Source of the DNA: Campylorhamphus procurvoides
Lineage: Eukaryota > Chordata > Aves > Passeriformes > Dendrocolaptidae
Reading direction: 5' to 3'
DNA length: 64,000 nucleotides
Assembly (NCBI GenBank): GCA_013396655.1
Contig: WBMV01000122.1
Location: 1,641,367-1,705,366, forward strand
How positions within the stretch are numbered: position 1 is the stretch's first letter; each line of letters opens with the position of its first letter. Made by a program: the position numbers and the translations under genes. Below the pieces are notes generated by a model that ran no database searches, was not told the origin of the DNA, and saw nothing but the letters and a program-made list of their open reading frames with translations. Of the stretch, positions 12,801 to 25,950 are shown piece by piece.

Positions 12801-15059
12801 GTCACAGAGCCTGAAATGCCACACCATTAGGAGCCAGACAATCCTGCCTTGTTGAGCCATCCTGGATATTTACAGCACAGAAGCTTTCACAAGGAGTTTT
12901 GCAGCATCCATTATCTATGAGAATAATCCCCTTTCATCCCCTGAGCTGTTTCCTCAGCACTTTTCAAGAGCAGGAACTTCGATAAACGTGGGTGGGAAAC
13001 TGTTGAACAGAAGTAATTAAGTTGCTCCTGGTGAGCTGAAGCTCATTCTACATGGATGAGGGCCCTGCATTAGCTTGAGGTAGTCACTGCTATTCCCCAG
13101 CATCCTTCTCCTTTTTCATGCTTTCCAACTGTGATTTCTACAGTTCCTTTTTAATAGCTGAGTTACAAAAAACAGTGTTGTCACCATACACATGTTCAGC
13201 CTAATCCTGAAGTTCACTGCCTGGTCTGTTTGGAATCCAGATGCTCTGGGCAGGCAGTGTGAGATTCCTATCAGTGTGTGTTCTGGTAACAGGACCATAC
13301 TGGGAAACATTCTTGGTTTCACCTTCCACGTATCAGTTTCAGCTGGAAAAGCCACCTATCGCTTCTTAATGTTGATTAAATATTACATTGCTTCATAGTA
13401 TTTACTAAATACTAATCATCAGGAAGAGCTGAAACGTGTTCAGAGAGAAACCAACACTAAAAAAGGAATGAAAGAAGTAACAAAACTTCTGAAACAGAGA
13501 AGAATAAAACTTCTAAGTCAGAGAAATCCAAGTGACTTCTAGTCAAAATGCCTATTTCTCTTGGAACAGCTTTCAGAAGGTGAGGTGGTGTCTGTGAATA
13601 CCACAGGACAGTGACCATGCTCCCTGGGCCCCAGGAAAAGTGCTCTGCAGGGTGGTCCTGAGCAGGAGTCCCTTCTCCTCTTGGCTCTGCAAGGCACCTG
13701 GAAGTCTCTTTTCTCTTCTGACCTGCAAGTACTAGGAAATGAGTTTGCAGATGATATGTTTCCCTGAGTAGTGGGGTTTAATTTGAGGGCGGTAATCAAC
13801 TGTGCTATAAAAATACCCAAGTCTTAATCTCTCCAGAAAAATGAAAATCCTATGTCTTCTCATTCTAGTTGCTGGTTTCTAAATCCCCTTCAGCTTGTCA
13901 GAACCCTTCCGCTTCACAGAGTGGAGAGCTGCCAGACTGGTGCATCATCTCTCTGGGGTCTGCTGCCCACGTAGCAGGTAGCACATTCAAATTCAAAATA
14001 GCAGAGTTTTTAGGAGTGCAGGACAGCTTCAGTTGGCAGTAGAAGATTTGGGTTTTTTACAAATGTGGTTACAGATTGCTCTATGAGAACAATTCACAAT
14101 GAAATAAAACTTGCTATGAGTAATCTCCATTTTAAGCACATATTATGTATAAGAGTTTCCAAGAGAAAAAGAATTACCAATAATAGCTGAGACATACTGT
14201 TGAATTATGGGTATTGGTTTCTGTTGTTTAATTACCTGTAGACTGCACTATACTGCTGGAAAAGCAACAGCAGAACAGTTCAGCTCTCTTTCATCTGGCA
14301 AATGTATTTCTTTAGGATTAAAAAGGAAATTATTTTCCATCTTTTATACTGCTTAAAAAACCAAATGCATCTTTTCTCCCCATTTGGGAACTTGCATCAC
14401 TAATAGAAGCAGGTCTCTGAAGGCTTTTTTATTTGCCTGCTTTACTGCAAGCACAGGAACTCTGCTGTACAGCACTATGCAAAGACCCCTCAATGTCACA
14501 CACATGCAAAAGCATCTGCTTTTGGAGAGGCAGCAAAACCAGACCTTTCCCTCAACCACACACCACCCCTTCCTGGACTGTCTGCTTTCCAGGCAGTCCA
14601 AAGCTCGTCATAGAACCTGTAATGAGGGAAGTCTTGGGGTAACATTGTCCTATAATCCCTGTTCCCCTTTCACTGAGGGATGAAGGGAAGCCAAGGCAGT
14701 AACCAGTGCCCAATTCCATGTCATGCAAATCTCATGCTGAAGTTGTGACCCTTGGATCACAATTTCTCTTCAAGAGCCATCACAAGAGGAAAACAAAAGA
14801 GTTCCTGTCAATACCTTCTTGTAGTGACTCCAGTGCTTTGGTTTTTGAGAGGGATTCCTGAGGATCAAGGAAGGAGATGCTGTGATACAGCTGAAGTCAC
14901 AGATGTAGGACAGTGAGGGTATAAAAGAGCTGATGAGAACATGAGCGAGGGAGGGGGTCGCAGCTCCAGAGAGTCTGAGATCAAAACACAAGGCACATGG
15001 AAAACATGAAAGAGACTGGTCTTAAACAGCAGAAAGGAGCAATAGGGAGAATGAATGTG
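6861..15059. other. Non-coding region, left part, between BICDL1 and CIT CpG islands
   Basis: About 8.2 kb of AT-rich DNA. Only short chance frames are present on both strands. The polypyrimidine tract at 10066-10114 is listed separately. I recognise no exon, RNA gene or transposon body. It is either intergenic or part of an unresolved 5' portion of one of the two flanking genes. Confidence 0.6.
10066..10114. repeat. Polypyrimidine (C/T) tract ending in poly-T
   Basis: A nearly pure run of C and T (CCCTCTCTCTCCCCCCCTCTCCC and so on) that ends in nine T. Simple low-complexity DNA. Confidence 0.85.
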
Positions 15060-18000
15060 TTACAGCAATTTTAGTCATCAGCTTTTAAATTGTGAGATAA
15101 ATTGTGCTTGTAATTTAAAAAAGTATTTCTTTATTCCTGCTGGAAGGACCTAGTTGACACCAGCTGTAAATGTGTTAGGACAGACAAATCAAAGTGTTTA
15201 ACTGCTGTGAGGCACTCTCATCATATCATAATGCCTTTTGAAGCGGTAATTCAATGATTGATCAGAGGAGATCTAATTAACTAACTAGATTATATGAAAA
15301 AAACCCAGCCATGGAGAAAGTTGTGATACTCTGCACATCACATTCATCACAATCTTTGCTCTGCTGCATGTGTGTGGGTGTTTCACGGAAAAGCCAAATC
15401 TTCATTCAATATATCATCTAAAAATAAACCCTGAGATTAAAAGTTTCCTTTCTCTTTCTATCCTGCCTTTCCTGTATTATTGCTTTGCATACTTCTAGAC
15501 ATTTTAGGAAGTGCATAGACCATATTTGTCACTAAAATATTCAGCATGCAGTTAACTGCTTAAATCTAATATTCACCCACACATGATCTATCTGGGGGTG
15601 AAATTTAAATACGAACATTACCTTAACAAAGTGTCTTCTCTTCTCATTTCCCATTTTTACATTTTGCTATACAGCATCCCATGCCTGTAGAGGCCTGGCG
15701 AGCTCAGTCACATCAGAAATGACATTTATGAACATTTAGTGCAGCCTTGGTGTGAGTTCACAGCCATCTTCTCCCATGGGGTGTGTGAAGGCAGCATGAC
15801 CTGCAACATGACAAATGAGAGTTGTGACAAAAATGCAGCCAAATGTTGTTATTTGCTGGGATCGATGGGGACTCTGATGAGCTGTTGTAGAAGGATGTAG
15901 AGACTGGGTGCATATTTTGTTTATCAACGGCCTTTCATCCTGGATGCAGAGACTGTCATAAAGCTCCACAGCAAGTCAGGCTCTCCAGCAGAGCTGGATT
16001 TGGCCAAATGCCCTTTTTTCTGTGATTCTCCTCTCTCTTGGAGATCAGGTTATTTCATAAAGCCTGACATGATCTTTTGCACCACATGAAATCAGCCTTG
16101 TTGGGCAGGAAGGCAAGAGTCATCAAAAGTTATCTTGCATGCATGATTTCAGTGCTGTGGGTTAGCTTGCCATATATTTGGGTATCTGGGTTCTTTCAGC
16201 AACACTTTACTATTAAAAGTACATCTTAATTTAAATATATTTTTTGCCTCTTTTAATCATCCTCTCTTGGGTCAGTGTCAGATGTAATTTTATGTGAAGA
16301 ATTTCATTTTTACATTTTCCCTTGCTGTTTTGATTTAAGGACATCACACAGATGAATATTGCTTCCCCAAATTTACATTCAAGTGAAGAAATTTCAGCAA
16401 AGGCCAGAAGGGAAGGAAGCAACCACCTTCCAAGCATTCCATTATTGAATATCCTCCCAAAAGAGGCTGTGTGGCTTCCTGTGCCACAGTCTGGCCCACA
16501 GCTTGGAATTCCTGCTACTCCCTGTGCTATTTGGTGTCTGTGACATGCAATATACACACTATGTCAGTTTTACTCCAGTGTTTAACTCCAAAGGAGTAAC
16601 CAATATACAACTAACTGAAATATTTGTGGGTTTGACCTTCAAGTGTTTTGTTTGTTTAGTGTTTCAGAACTTACTCAGTGGGAAAAAGAAGATGCTTCCA
16701 CATAACACAATATGCCTGCAGAGCTCAGGAAATACTGTCTTTCTCTTTGGAGCACACCAATATCCCTGTCCTGTCCAGAAGCTTCCCTGGACCTTGCTGT
16801 GGGCACGAACAGCCAGGGCAGGTTGCTGAGATTTTTATTGTGTCTGCACATGCGTCACCCTTGGTTGCTTCCGTTTTTCTCCTGATGACTTATCAGCTCA
16901 ATAATGTGCAGCATAACTACCCTGAAGTGCTAAAGCCACCAGAAATTGGGAAATCATTCAGCAGCACAGCCAGGAGTCAGGCTAAGAGCCCACCCCCAGC
17001 CGACGGGGGAAAAGACTTGTGGGTGAAGGAGGTGATTTATGGGAATCATTTCTCAACTGCCACAGAATAAGGTCTGAGAGCTAGAAAGAGAATCTGGAAT
17101 AAAGGAATCTACATCTTTGGAAAAGTGCCCTGCTCTGTGCTTCCAATAATGTTTTGGTTGAAAAACTGGAGTTGTATTTATAGAAAATTAAAATGGGGTT
17201 CTCCTGTGCCAGCATGTGCTCTGGAAATGATCTCCAGCCTTTGGTGTCTAGTATTCTAACATGCTTCCATTAATTGGACCTATTAGTTGTTAGTCTGTTT
17301 TAAAGTCTTCCTGCATCTCAATTCTTTGAAGAATAACAGTAGTTTGATACAGTTCGAGAACGCTGGGTAGGCAAGATTGTGTTTATAAAAGAGAAACATT
17401 ATGTTCTTCTTTATTTACAACCACTGTAAATGGAAAATGCATCTATTGTTTGTTTCTTTGAAATTATGTATCACTCTTTCAGACACCTGAAGACCCATTA
17501 TCACCTCCAGAATTTTTTGTATTCCTTTGTCTATGAGAGAAAATGCCCTTTAATTGCTGATCTCAGAAACACCATCTCATCAATTGAGAACCGATTTAGA
17601 ATTCTTTTAATTCAGCAGGTCATTAGAATATATATGGCACTTCCAGGGAAAATTAAACCTTGTGGAAGCAATAAAAGCCTGGCAGTTATGTCTGATCAAC
17701 AGTAATAGTCCAGCATCTCGGGAGAAAATGATGATGTATTTCAATTGGAAAGCCTACCAACACTGAACAAAGCTGGGTTTTATATTCTTAGCCCATTACA
17801 AAAATACCAACAGTTTGGATTCGGTTTTTTTGTTGCTTTGTTTGGTTGGTTTTTGTTTTTTGAAGGGGAATGGAATGGGAGAAAGACAGACAGCTGCAAG
17901 GACTTGCAGCACATTCTGATTCTTTATTTTGTTTGACCTGATTTAACAAGCTTCCTCTGTTGAAATACCATCATCTATGTTGGGAATTATGTCAGGAAGC

Positions 18001-21000
18001 ACAATATGTGCAGTGTGGGTGAGTGAGCTTGCAAAAACTGTCAATGAAGATCAATTATAGGAATTATTGAATTACACATTAGATAAGAAGCAGATGACTT
18101 CTTTTTGCATGCAAGTGCAGCGTTGCCTATTTTTGTCTAAATTAAAACACAGCCATAAAGGCAGTGAAAATGTGTCACTGAGCGTCACAAGCTGCCCAGG
18201 CTTATTGATTATTTCCTTCTTTACGACTGAGGTGCTGCAGTCTTGTGGGTTTGGCACGGAGCACTGTGCACATGAAGCCAGAGAGCATCAATCTCCCAAC
18301 AACGTGCAATTTGTGTGCAGCTTGGGCAGAAATAGCCCTTTACAAATGACTTGATAGGGATGAAAAGGAAAATGGTTTTTAGCAGTTGCTGTTTCCTGAT
18401 GTGCTGGTACTCCTGGATGGTGCTGTGGGAGTTGTGTGGCCTTCTCTCATACCACAGCCAACGACAGGCTGGTGAGACAGGCTTATTCCTGCCCCTCCAT
18501 CCTTTATAAACACCTTGTATCAGCCTGTTTGTTGGATATTTCTGAATGCTGGATAACATTTTCTGCCCCAAGAGGCTGCATATAAGGTGGGCAGACTGGT
18601 TGTAGAATAGCCATCCTTTTGCAGGCTCTACACAGCTGTCGAACACCACTGCCAGCACTGCCTGGCTCTGCCTCTGGCTCACTTTGGAGCTGAGGAATTC
18701 CAGAAAAACAAGAGGACTTAAAGGACCTTTTCCAGGAGGATTTAAAGAACCCTTTTCAAGAGAGAAATAGCACTTCTTATTCACAGGCACTAGATGATAT
18801 ATCACCTTTTGAGGCTGGGGTACTGAAAGGCATCAGAAGAAAAGCCAGGGGACTACAGGGAGGACAGAGGTGCAACAAACCTCAGCCTGCGTGCAAATCT
18901 CTTTTATTCCAGTATCTTGTATCCTAAATAATCTTTATTTCCTAATACCTGTTCAAGATGGATTGGGTTGATGCAGAACCAAGCCTCCATCATTGCTTTT
19001 ACTGTTTTGCTCTGGAGGATTTTAAGAGGTAGCTGATGTTCTGCTTCAGACAGGTTGTTAAGAAACAGCAATTACTTAGCATAGATTTTTTGGTTCTTGT
19101 TTTTTGTCATTTTGAGGTTGGCTATTAGATGTTTTCTGATAACTGTTCTGCAAAGCTGACTATTCTGCTTCATGCTTAAAAGGTTTAAGATGCAATGTGT
19201 CCTATGCCCCAACAAGTCTTCACCTCTCCCCTTGTTTCCAAGGGAGTAATTGCTCTCAGCTTTTCTCATCCCCCAGCACAATTCATTAATGCTGCCTCTG
19301 ATGCATTGCAAACCTTCTGAGAAGCAATGCACAAGATCAATTGCTCTGAGGGAAACTGGATAGCTTAGCGATGCGAAGAGCAGAAAGTAGAAAATATTCT
19401 ACATCAGGACTGATGTAATTCATTCTATTATAGAGATTTTGGAACAGTAGCATAAACCCACCTTTTATTAATATGCAATTTTTAAATTAAAAGTACATTT
19501 GCAGTACTTTAAAACACAGGTTAAAATAAAGGAGCCTAAACCAGTTTCTTTATTTTTTTTTCCCCAGGAAATGTTTATTCCCCAGAAACTCTTTCACATG
19601 GAGTTTCCGTTCCTTACAAGGCTTGTATTTTGGTATCCAGCCTTTGGCTAAAAATGGCTAAATGCAATTCCTTGGCAGACCATGAATGTTGCATCATTGC
19701 TACAACTTCCCACCATGCTCTATTTTTGAGGAAGAATATACTGGTTTTGTAGCCTTTTCTTTCCAGGTAGTAAAGGAAATTTTAAAGTGTAAGAAAACAA
19801 CATGAGCCAGGCCAATCATCATGAGGAATGGTGAACAGCACTCCAAAAAAGAGTAATTTGACCATGCAGTGACCTCCAAAGCAGCCAGGAACTGTCATTC
19901 AGTTCCTTTATAAACCTGAAGTTACTTCACTGTTCGTCAGTGGTATCTCTTAATCACTTATTCATCACAATTCTGAACATGGAAAAGCTGTTTCAAAATC
20001 TGAATCCCACAATAGTCACTGTAAAATATTTCTTGGCCTCCAAGCAAACAGTATAGAACTAATTCTAGAAGAATTAAATAAAGTAACATGTAGGCTGTCA
20101 TTGCTGAGTTCTTCAAGACAGGAATGAGCAAACCCACTCAGAGCAAGAACATCTTAAATCTGTAAAGTACCAAATCGTGATTCCAGATTAAAAAATAGAC
20201 AGGCAATCAAATCTAAATTTCTTTTAGTCTTACCTGGAAGAGGCCTTCAATATTAAAGCTGTCATTGCCTCATCTGATGCTTTTATTTATACTCTGCACA
20301 GAGTGCTACTATTGTTCTTTTTTACCTTATTCACACTTCCCACCATGTTACAAGCCTGCAGAGCACAGATTATTGTGTACTGGAATTTTTGGAATAAATC
20401 TTCAAAGGAAAAAGAATTTATTTCAAGTTCAATTATAAGAATATATGCTTCCTTCCCCTTAAGGGTTGGTCATCACAATGAAGAATCCAAGTCTATCACT
20501 GCATCCTAATTCACCAGAGTCAGTAAAAAGTTGTGGGGGTTTTTTGTTTTGAGATTTTTTTTTAAAGCTGACATAATTTTAGCAGACATATTTTGTTGAA
20601 TCTATTTTTGTACTTAATTTTGATGCTTCAGTCTGGCAGTATTTGTTTCTCTAAACTGTAGGTAAGAGCGAGAGATTTTATTTTCCTTTTAGATGACAAA
20701 TCTCGGAAGTATTTTGGGAGGAGGGGATGCTTATCCTGGAGAAAAGGAGGCTCAGGGAGGACCTTATTGCTCTGTAGAACTCCCTGACAGCAGAGTGGGA
20801 ATGCCAGGTTCCTAAATGGAATTTCAACACATGGTGATGAAGAACTGATACCCGTTCCACAAACAAGCAAATTATTACTCTAGTAAATGTAGTGTCTCTC
20901 CTGCAGAAATCTTGTTGATTTAAGGTAAGGGAACAGTCCTGCTGCAAACATTTAGATTTCATTCATCCTGGGACCAATATACGATTAAATTTTAATAATA

Positions 21001-24000
21001 AGTTTTAATTGTGCGCTCAAAAGAATTCGGTGTCTTCACCAGAAAGGTATCCCTGTTCATATTTTCTTTTGGAATCTGGGTAAAATATAACTGAATATGG
21101 CCATTTTTTCTATGACTACTCTATCTAAATTCCAGAGTAACTGAGCATTTAGTTAGATGAAATTTCCAGCTGGTAAACAGCACCTGCCTTGTTCTGGGTG
21201 TTACCTCCTAAGCCAGAGTTCAAAGTTGCCTTCCCTTCCCCATCAACGAAAACATGCAGGTGATTCTTTAGTGACATTTAAACCAAAACATTTGATTACA
21301 GTGCCTCAAATACTTTGTCAGTTTTGCTGTAATTAAGCTCCTGTCACTTGTTGCTCTGCAACATGTAATTCCCATTAAGTCATGACAAATTTAGTTTTCA
21401 GCTGCTCCAGGAGATGTTAATGTGAACACATCAATATTCATGTGTCTTGACAGATCGTGAGGTTAATAAATTGCTTTCTCTAAAATAATTTCTGTGGAAT
21501 CAGGGGTGTTCCTCTGATAGCACAAAGGAAGCCTGAAGCTGAGATATATAAAGTATAATTTGCTTTTCACTGCATCTAAAAGTTAATAAATTATTTCTCC
21601 AGAAAGTGAGGAGGGATTCGTTTTAGACTAAATAGTAAAAAAAAGTGTGGAAGACAATTAGGATTAGAAAAAGTGTTTCACTTTCATGTGGTTAAATGCT
21701 TTAAATGCATAAAGATTATTAGTGATTCACTTCTGTTACCATTTCATTTTGGTCACACCAGAAATTTCTCATGGTTATGTTTTGGCTTACAGAGGAATTC
21801 AACACATGGCTGTGTTAGGAGTTTGGTCAGAGGAAACGGGCAGGTACTGACCAGTGTGTGCTGGAATGAGGAATCCTCAGAACTGGGATTTGGTCTGAAG
21901 AGCACCACATTTGCAATTTTGCAATTTTATAAATAAATAGATGATGGCTATGTATCTAATAGGAAGGCCCTGTGTATCTAGAGCTATTTGAATCAATTTT
22001 ACTTCTGTAAATATAAAGAAACTATACTAATGTGTGTGGACATCACCACTTGTATAATATCATTATTAGCATATGATTACTATAAACCAAAAAAGCCTTT
22101 AATATTTGAATCAAACTCACCTTGAAGAATATTATCAGGTGTAGCTCTGTGCCTAACTTCTAGTGGAAGTCTATGGAAGAAACACCAAAAGGCCTTTCAG
22201 GTCATTTAAGGTTTCATTTCCTTTCTGTTTGTCCCAGGAGGATGACTACAGAGTGGTCTTTTCCCAAAAAATCTCAGGAGCAAATTAAAAATACTGCAGA
22301 AGGAAAGACAATATAATTTCCTGATGATTTTCTCTCTGCCTTCATATCTTTGAAAAGGAATTTATTTACCTCTTCCATAACTGTCATTCCGGAAGATGTA
22401 TTGTGCAAATATTTCTATCCCCTGTAGTGTGCATGACTGTTATACCTAGGTTGGATACTTTGTGATAGTTCAGGAAAAGAAAGTGGAACAAAATGTGCCA
22501 GGGATTTAAGGCTTATTTAGGTCCCATTAAGTGAAGGTGGGAGCTGCCATTAGCAAGGGTTTATGACAGTATTTGAGTCAGCCAAGCTTAACTCTTTGTT
22601 TTGATACAGAAAGTGGAAACCCAGCTGTGATCAGGGTTAGGGGTGGGGGGAAAAACCAGAAGAGGTTGATTTATTACAAGATCTTTTAAACAGTTAGAAA
22701 AAGGAACAGAGTTGATAAAGAATTATTCATGTTTTGTTTTCATCTAGAAATATAGATTAGCATATATATTAGCCATGGCAAAGGCCAGCCATTACACTGA
22801 ACCACAAAACTGCTGAAGAACATGATTTATTTCTGGGGTCTCTGTGCTCTGGAAACCTGGACTGCAGACCCCAGTCTACATGAGTAGATCAGTGTGACAA
22901 CTTGGAAACCACAGAGCCAGAGAGACTTGCAAGGTAGGACAAAAACCAGATTTTTCTCATGCTTAGCTCTTAGCACAACCCCTGTTTATTCCTTCCCAGC
23001 CATATATAAATCCATTTGCATGCTGGGAGCAGCCATGAGTGTCCTGCTGCTCCACAGATGAAGATATTTCCAAGTGCTGCTGCTGTAAATACAGGAGTTC
23101 ACAGCCAGATGGTGTTGGGGGGACTTGGCAGCTCTCTGCCCATGAGAATATGGTGAGGTTAGTTTGGATGAGGATCTGAGTGTCAGGTTCTTGGCAAAAA
23201 TCTGGTGTACCTGCATGCCTGCTCTTTTACATTTAGTGTCTTAGACTCCAGGCAAGCCTGAAGGGTGTTACAGTGACAAGTGATTTTGGGAACATAGTCA
23301 CCTTGGAACACAATCCAACAGCATGAGAGAGGAGAATTTAGGCCAAAGAAATAAAGGGAAACCCCTACTCTTATAACAAAAAAATGCCAAACAGATGGTA
23401 ACCAATTCAATGCATGGTGAGATGTCAAAAACATGTTGAGCACCATATTGGGACCTGCTTAGGGAAAATCACAGAGCTATTTATTCTGTTATGCTTTTGA
23501 ATTACCTGTTAATTTACTAGTAGGAATAAGCCCTTGCTTTGTACAATTTCTGATCCTTCAAGTTAAGTGAGGTTATAACCAGGAGCAGCTGTCAAGATCA
23601 AAAAGTGACATATAATTTGACTGTTACAAAGGACTGGGGTACTATAATTATTCTTGATAAAAATATCAAAATTATGAAGGAATCATCACTTTCACTCCAA
23701 AGACTTCAGATCAGCAATTTAAAATAAAACAAAATGTGCTCTTCTGAACAGGTATGTAATTTTTTTACCTGAGACATCAGAAATGGGTACTGAAGGGTTA
23801 TCATTGAAACGTACAGCTTTTCTCTCTCCTCTCCTCCCTTCATCTGCCACTTCAGCTTCTTTTCTTACATTTGATAACAGTTCTGGTGCAGCTGTATTTT
23901 CATGCCACTATTTAATTTTGCTGGTAGACATTCTTGTTGATGTGAGTCTTTTTACAAAGAAGAAAAAACAGTAAGTGATCTTTTACTAGATGTCTGCTTC

Positions 24001-25559
24001 TAGCAAAATATATATTATATATGCCTTCTTAAAGAAAACTAATTTACGAGGAAAACTGCATCTGTCCCAAAGAACACTTTCAACAGTCAGCTTCCCTCCT
24101 TGCAAACACTCAAGAGTATGCAAACAGAGAAATCTTTAATTGGAAAGATGAAATTATAAACCTGAAAACCATAGAACTAAACTGATGCCATTGTTGAACC
24201 TGCTGGGCAGTGGAGAGAGGCCAAGCAGCTCACCTGGCTGGTCACAAGGGGGGTTTGTGTGGGAGACCCAGAGCTGGTGTTCATGTAGCAGGAGGGAAAG
24301 GGTAGTCTAATGTTTATGAGATGAAACCTTCAATGACCCAAATCCTCTCCTAGTTTCTGGATCAGCTGTTCCACACTGTCCAGCAGGGAAGATGGAACGA
24401 GAACAGCCACACCTTGTGATTTGAGCACAATATAGAAATGAGCTGTCAGGAGAACCCAGCTCTTCTGCTGCCCTCACTTTCTAAATCTAAACTAGTGTAT
24501 AGATATGCTGATTTCCCCAATGGAATTAGAAACTGTGGATATTTAACAGTAATTTTGGCAGATAAAACAGAGCGGATTATTGGCATTTGCTGAGGAGGAG
24601 ATAGGCTGGAGAAACAAAAGGGCAGAGAAGCCTGTAGTTTTCTTAAGTCTGGATGGCAATGGAACTTGTCCAAAAACTAGGACAGAACACCTTTAGACAT
24701 GATAAGATTTCCAATATCAGGACAGGATGGAGTATTTTCCTAAAATGTACTAGCATGAAAACTTCCAGTTTATGCACAGGAAGCTCTTTGCTGCACTTCT
24801 TTTACGTGCTGATCTCTCTCTGGCAATGCGGCTGTGGATGAGACAATCAATGACAGTGTCCTGAGTGGAATCCAAAACCAAATTGGCAGTGCAGGTGGTG
24901 GACAATAACTTAGGTTTTAAAAACTCTTTCAGGTTCAACAACTTGAAATGAGCCCAGATATGTAAGTCTGAGACAAGAAATACACCAAGAGTATGAGTGT
25001 TCCAGGAGTGGACTGGGAAAGATGGAAGGAAGCACTACTCTGTAAAATGATTTGTATACAGTCATAATATAATAAATTCATCAGTGTGTTACTTTAGCAG
25101 CCAGATGCCAAGCCAGCATTAGCATCAATAAAATGACTGTTGGAGACCAAAATATTTTATGTCACCACACAGCAACATGGTTATTTTTGAGGACTGTTAC
25201 CAGCTTAAATCCTGCCAAGACACTGCAACAGCAGGCTGTGCTTTGACACAGCACTCTGTGTTTTACACCACTGTGATGTTTGCAGATCCCATCAGTGCTT
25301 CGTGCTGGTGTTCTCCATGGACATCTCCTCATGGATCCATTCTTGAACAAGGTCACGCTGCATCCCTCTGACCCTTCTGATGGAGGCACTTCGGAGGGGG
25401 TGCCGAGCTGGAAGCTTCCCCCGGGCTTCACTTGGGAGCTAATCACCCTTTATGTGAATAAAACAGCCATACAGATAGAGTCGTAAAGGTCAGACAGGCA
25501 TTTTACGGGAGGAGATTTAAAGCTTCTGACAACCTTTCCATTTCCCCTCTGGCTGCCCT
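15060..25559. other. Non-coding region, right part, upstream of the CIT CpG island
   Basis: About 10.5 kb of AT-rich DNA with no recognisable exon. The longest clean frame is 194 codons on the minus strand (18221-18805); it resembles no family I know. Some AT-rich stretches (15190-15310, 17540-17710, 21280-21500) have the texture of conserved non-coding elements, with TAATTA cores and E-boxes. This cannot be shown without alignment. Confidence 0.55.
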
Positions 25560-25950
25560 ACCTGGCAGCTGCTGCTGCCAGCTATGACGGGGAGGGCAGG
25601 GTTGACCCAGCTCCTGTCAGGACTACTGCGAATGAGTCACTTTTGCGTTTTAAGATTTAGCCAAGGGAAAAAACGGAAAAAAAGCGGTAGAATACATGAC
25701 AAGCGGCGCGGCAGTTTAGAGGAGCAAACCCGTGAGAGCAGAGTAGAGCAGAGAAGAGCAGGGTAGAGCACCAGCTCGGCCGCGCCTCACCGCTCACCCC
25801 TCACCGCTGCAGGGCCGCGCCGCTCCTGCCTCCGCTTCCCCCGGGCCGGCCGGGCTGCCACGACCCTGCCGGGCCCTCCTGCCGGCGGCACCCGGAGCGG
25901 TGGGACCCCTCGGCTGCTCCAGGGTCCCCTCAGAGCCCAGAGCCGTCCTN
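25560..25950 (+). promoter_or_regulatory. CIT: CpG island, probable CIT promoter and non-coding first exon
   Basis: A dense CpG cluster (CCGGGCCGGCCGGG-type sequence near 25840) lies about 1.4 kb upstream of the first coding exon of CIT. A TGAGTCA AP-1-type site is at 25633-25639. A short AGAGCAG-type direct repeat is at 25733-25770. In mammals the CIT ATG lies in the second exon after a non-coding first exon, and here the first coding exon also opens with a splice acceptor, so exon 1 should be upstream. I could not fix its start or donor. Confidence 0.55.
25733..25770 (+). repeat. Short ~10-bp direct repeat (AGAGCAG units)
   Basis: Four imperfect tandem units built on GAGAGCAG, GTAGAGCAG, GAAGAGCAG and GGTAGAGCA, inside the CpG island. 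Confidence 0.7.
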
